Made by a program: the position numbers and the translations under genes
Source: Micrasema longulum
Taxonomy: Eukaryota > Arthropoda > Insecta > Trichoptera > Brachycentridae
Direction: 5' to 3'
Length of the DNA: 64,000 bases
NCBI GenBank assembly: GCA_022494885.1
Contig: JAGVSM010003725.1
Coordinates: 58,359 to 122,358, forward strand
Notes under the pieces: generated by a model
The model's database searches: none
What the model was told of the DNA's origin: nothing
Seen by the model: only the letters and a program-made list of their open reading frames with translations
Shown here: positions 63,651 to 64,000 of the stretch, piece by piece
How the letters are laid out: every line of letters starts with the position of its first letter
Position numbering within the stretch: position 1 is the stretch's first letter

Positions 63651-64000
63651 TACTCAATTTTTTTAATGTTTTATTTTCAAGCACTCTTAAAACTACATAT
63701 ATGTAAATGGCATTAATGCCGTTTATAAATAAATAAATAAGACTTTTTGTGATGTTAGTTAGTTTTCGTATTATATCTAAATTAAACTTCAACTAAAAAT
63801 GGGGTCTAGATTTTACCTCAGGCACTTCACAAAGTGATTCTATAAATAAATAAATTTAATGTTAACTTTTTGAATTTGTAATTTAGGTAAAACAATTTAC
63901 TTTGTTATCACATGCTACGGATTTATTTAAATGATTTAGACAATAAGTGTGTTTTAAGATTTTTAGAAACATTATTTCACTTACAGTTTCGCACTTCTGC
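63651..64000. other. AT-rich intergenic sequence to the window end
   Basis: GGGGTCTAGATTTTACCTC at 63800 resembles the start of an X-motif unit, but the core is absent. Bases 63680-63742 end in (AAAT)n, possibly a LINE tail. Confidence 0.35.

Noticed and set aside
1..64000. Endogenous retrovirus or other viral insertion
   Set aside because: No LTR pair, protease, integrase, capsid or envelope pattern seen; every RT-like segment is of non-LTR or Penelope type.

Overview
The window looks like a gene-poor, AT-rich stretch of an arthropod nuclear genome, most likely an insect. I found no complete host gene, no rRNA, no genuine tRNA gene and no virus. The evidence for an animal genome is the repeat content: many 5'-truncated non-LTR retrotransposons (LINEs) with A-rich (AATA)n-type 3' ends, at least three tRNA-derived SINE families, several inverted-repeat MITE families, and remnants that look like hAT, piggyBac, pogo/Tigger and Penelope elements. 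The assignment to insects rests on the style of these elements and on base composition, not on any host gene.

Layout. 0-6 kb: a pair of inverted repeat arms (127-440 and 4845-5106) encloses a Penelope-type tail with a hammerhead-like ribozyme (about 1.57-1.93 kb) and a SINE split by a MITE (2.86-3.41 kb). 6-17 kb: scattered MITEs and SINEs, a LINE reverse transcriptase remnant (13.1-13.8 kb) and a decayed hAT-like element (15.39-16.69 kb). 17-26 kb: a LINE inserted in a tandem dimer (17.0-17.9 kb), then a four-element nest with readable target-site duplications (19.6-20.7 kb). 26.9-31.1 kb: two about 1-kb direct copies of an unclassified element, each with four copies of a roughly 50-base motif and an L2-like tail. 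32-42 kb: more Penelope/hammerhead remnants, an L2-like LINE (36.6-37.3 kb), a pogo/Tigger-like element and two LINE RT remnants (39.7-40.7 and 41.3-41.7 kb). 42-46 kb: three interrupted repeats (SINE in MITE, piggyBac-like element in a LINE tail, MITE in SINE). 46-60 kb: LINE ends, a palindromic MITE inside a larger inverted-repeat element, and AT-rich sequence. 60.5-62.4 kb: two interleaved pairs of inverted repeats that I cannot assign to a known family.

How it fits together. The SINEs probably depended on LINE machinery, and the MITEs on transposases encoded elsewhere; no intact transposase or reverse transcriptase remains here. The parts most worth attention are the hammerhead motifs (best at 41719-41766), the interleaved inverted repeats at 60550-62376, the ten copies of the 50-base motif, and the datable nests. 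Family names SINE-A/B/C, MITE-D/E/H/I and similar are local labels used only in this annotation. All boundaries were read by eye and may be off by several bases.
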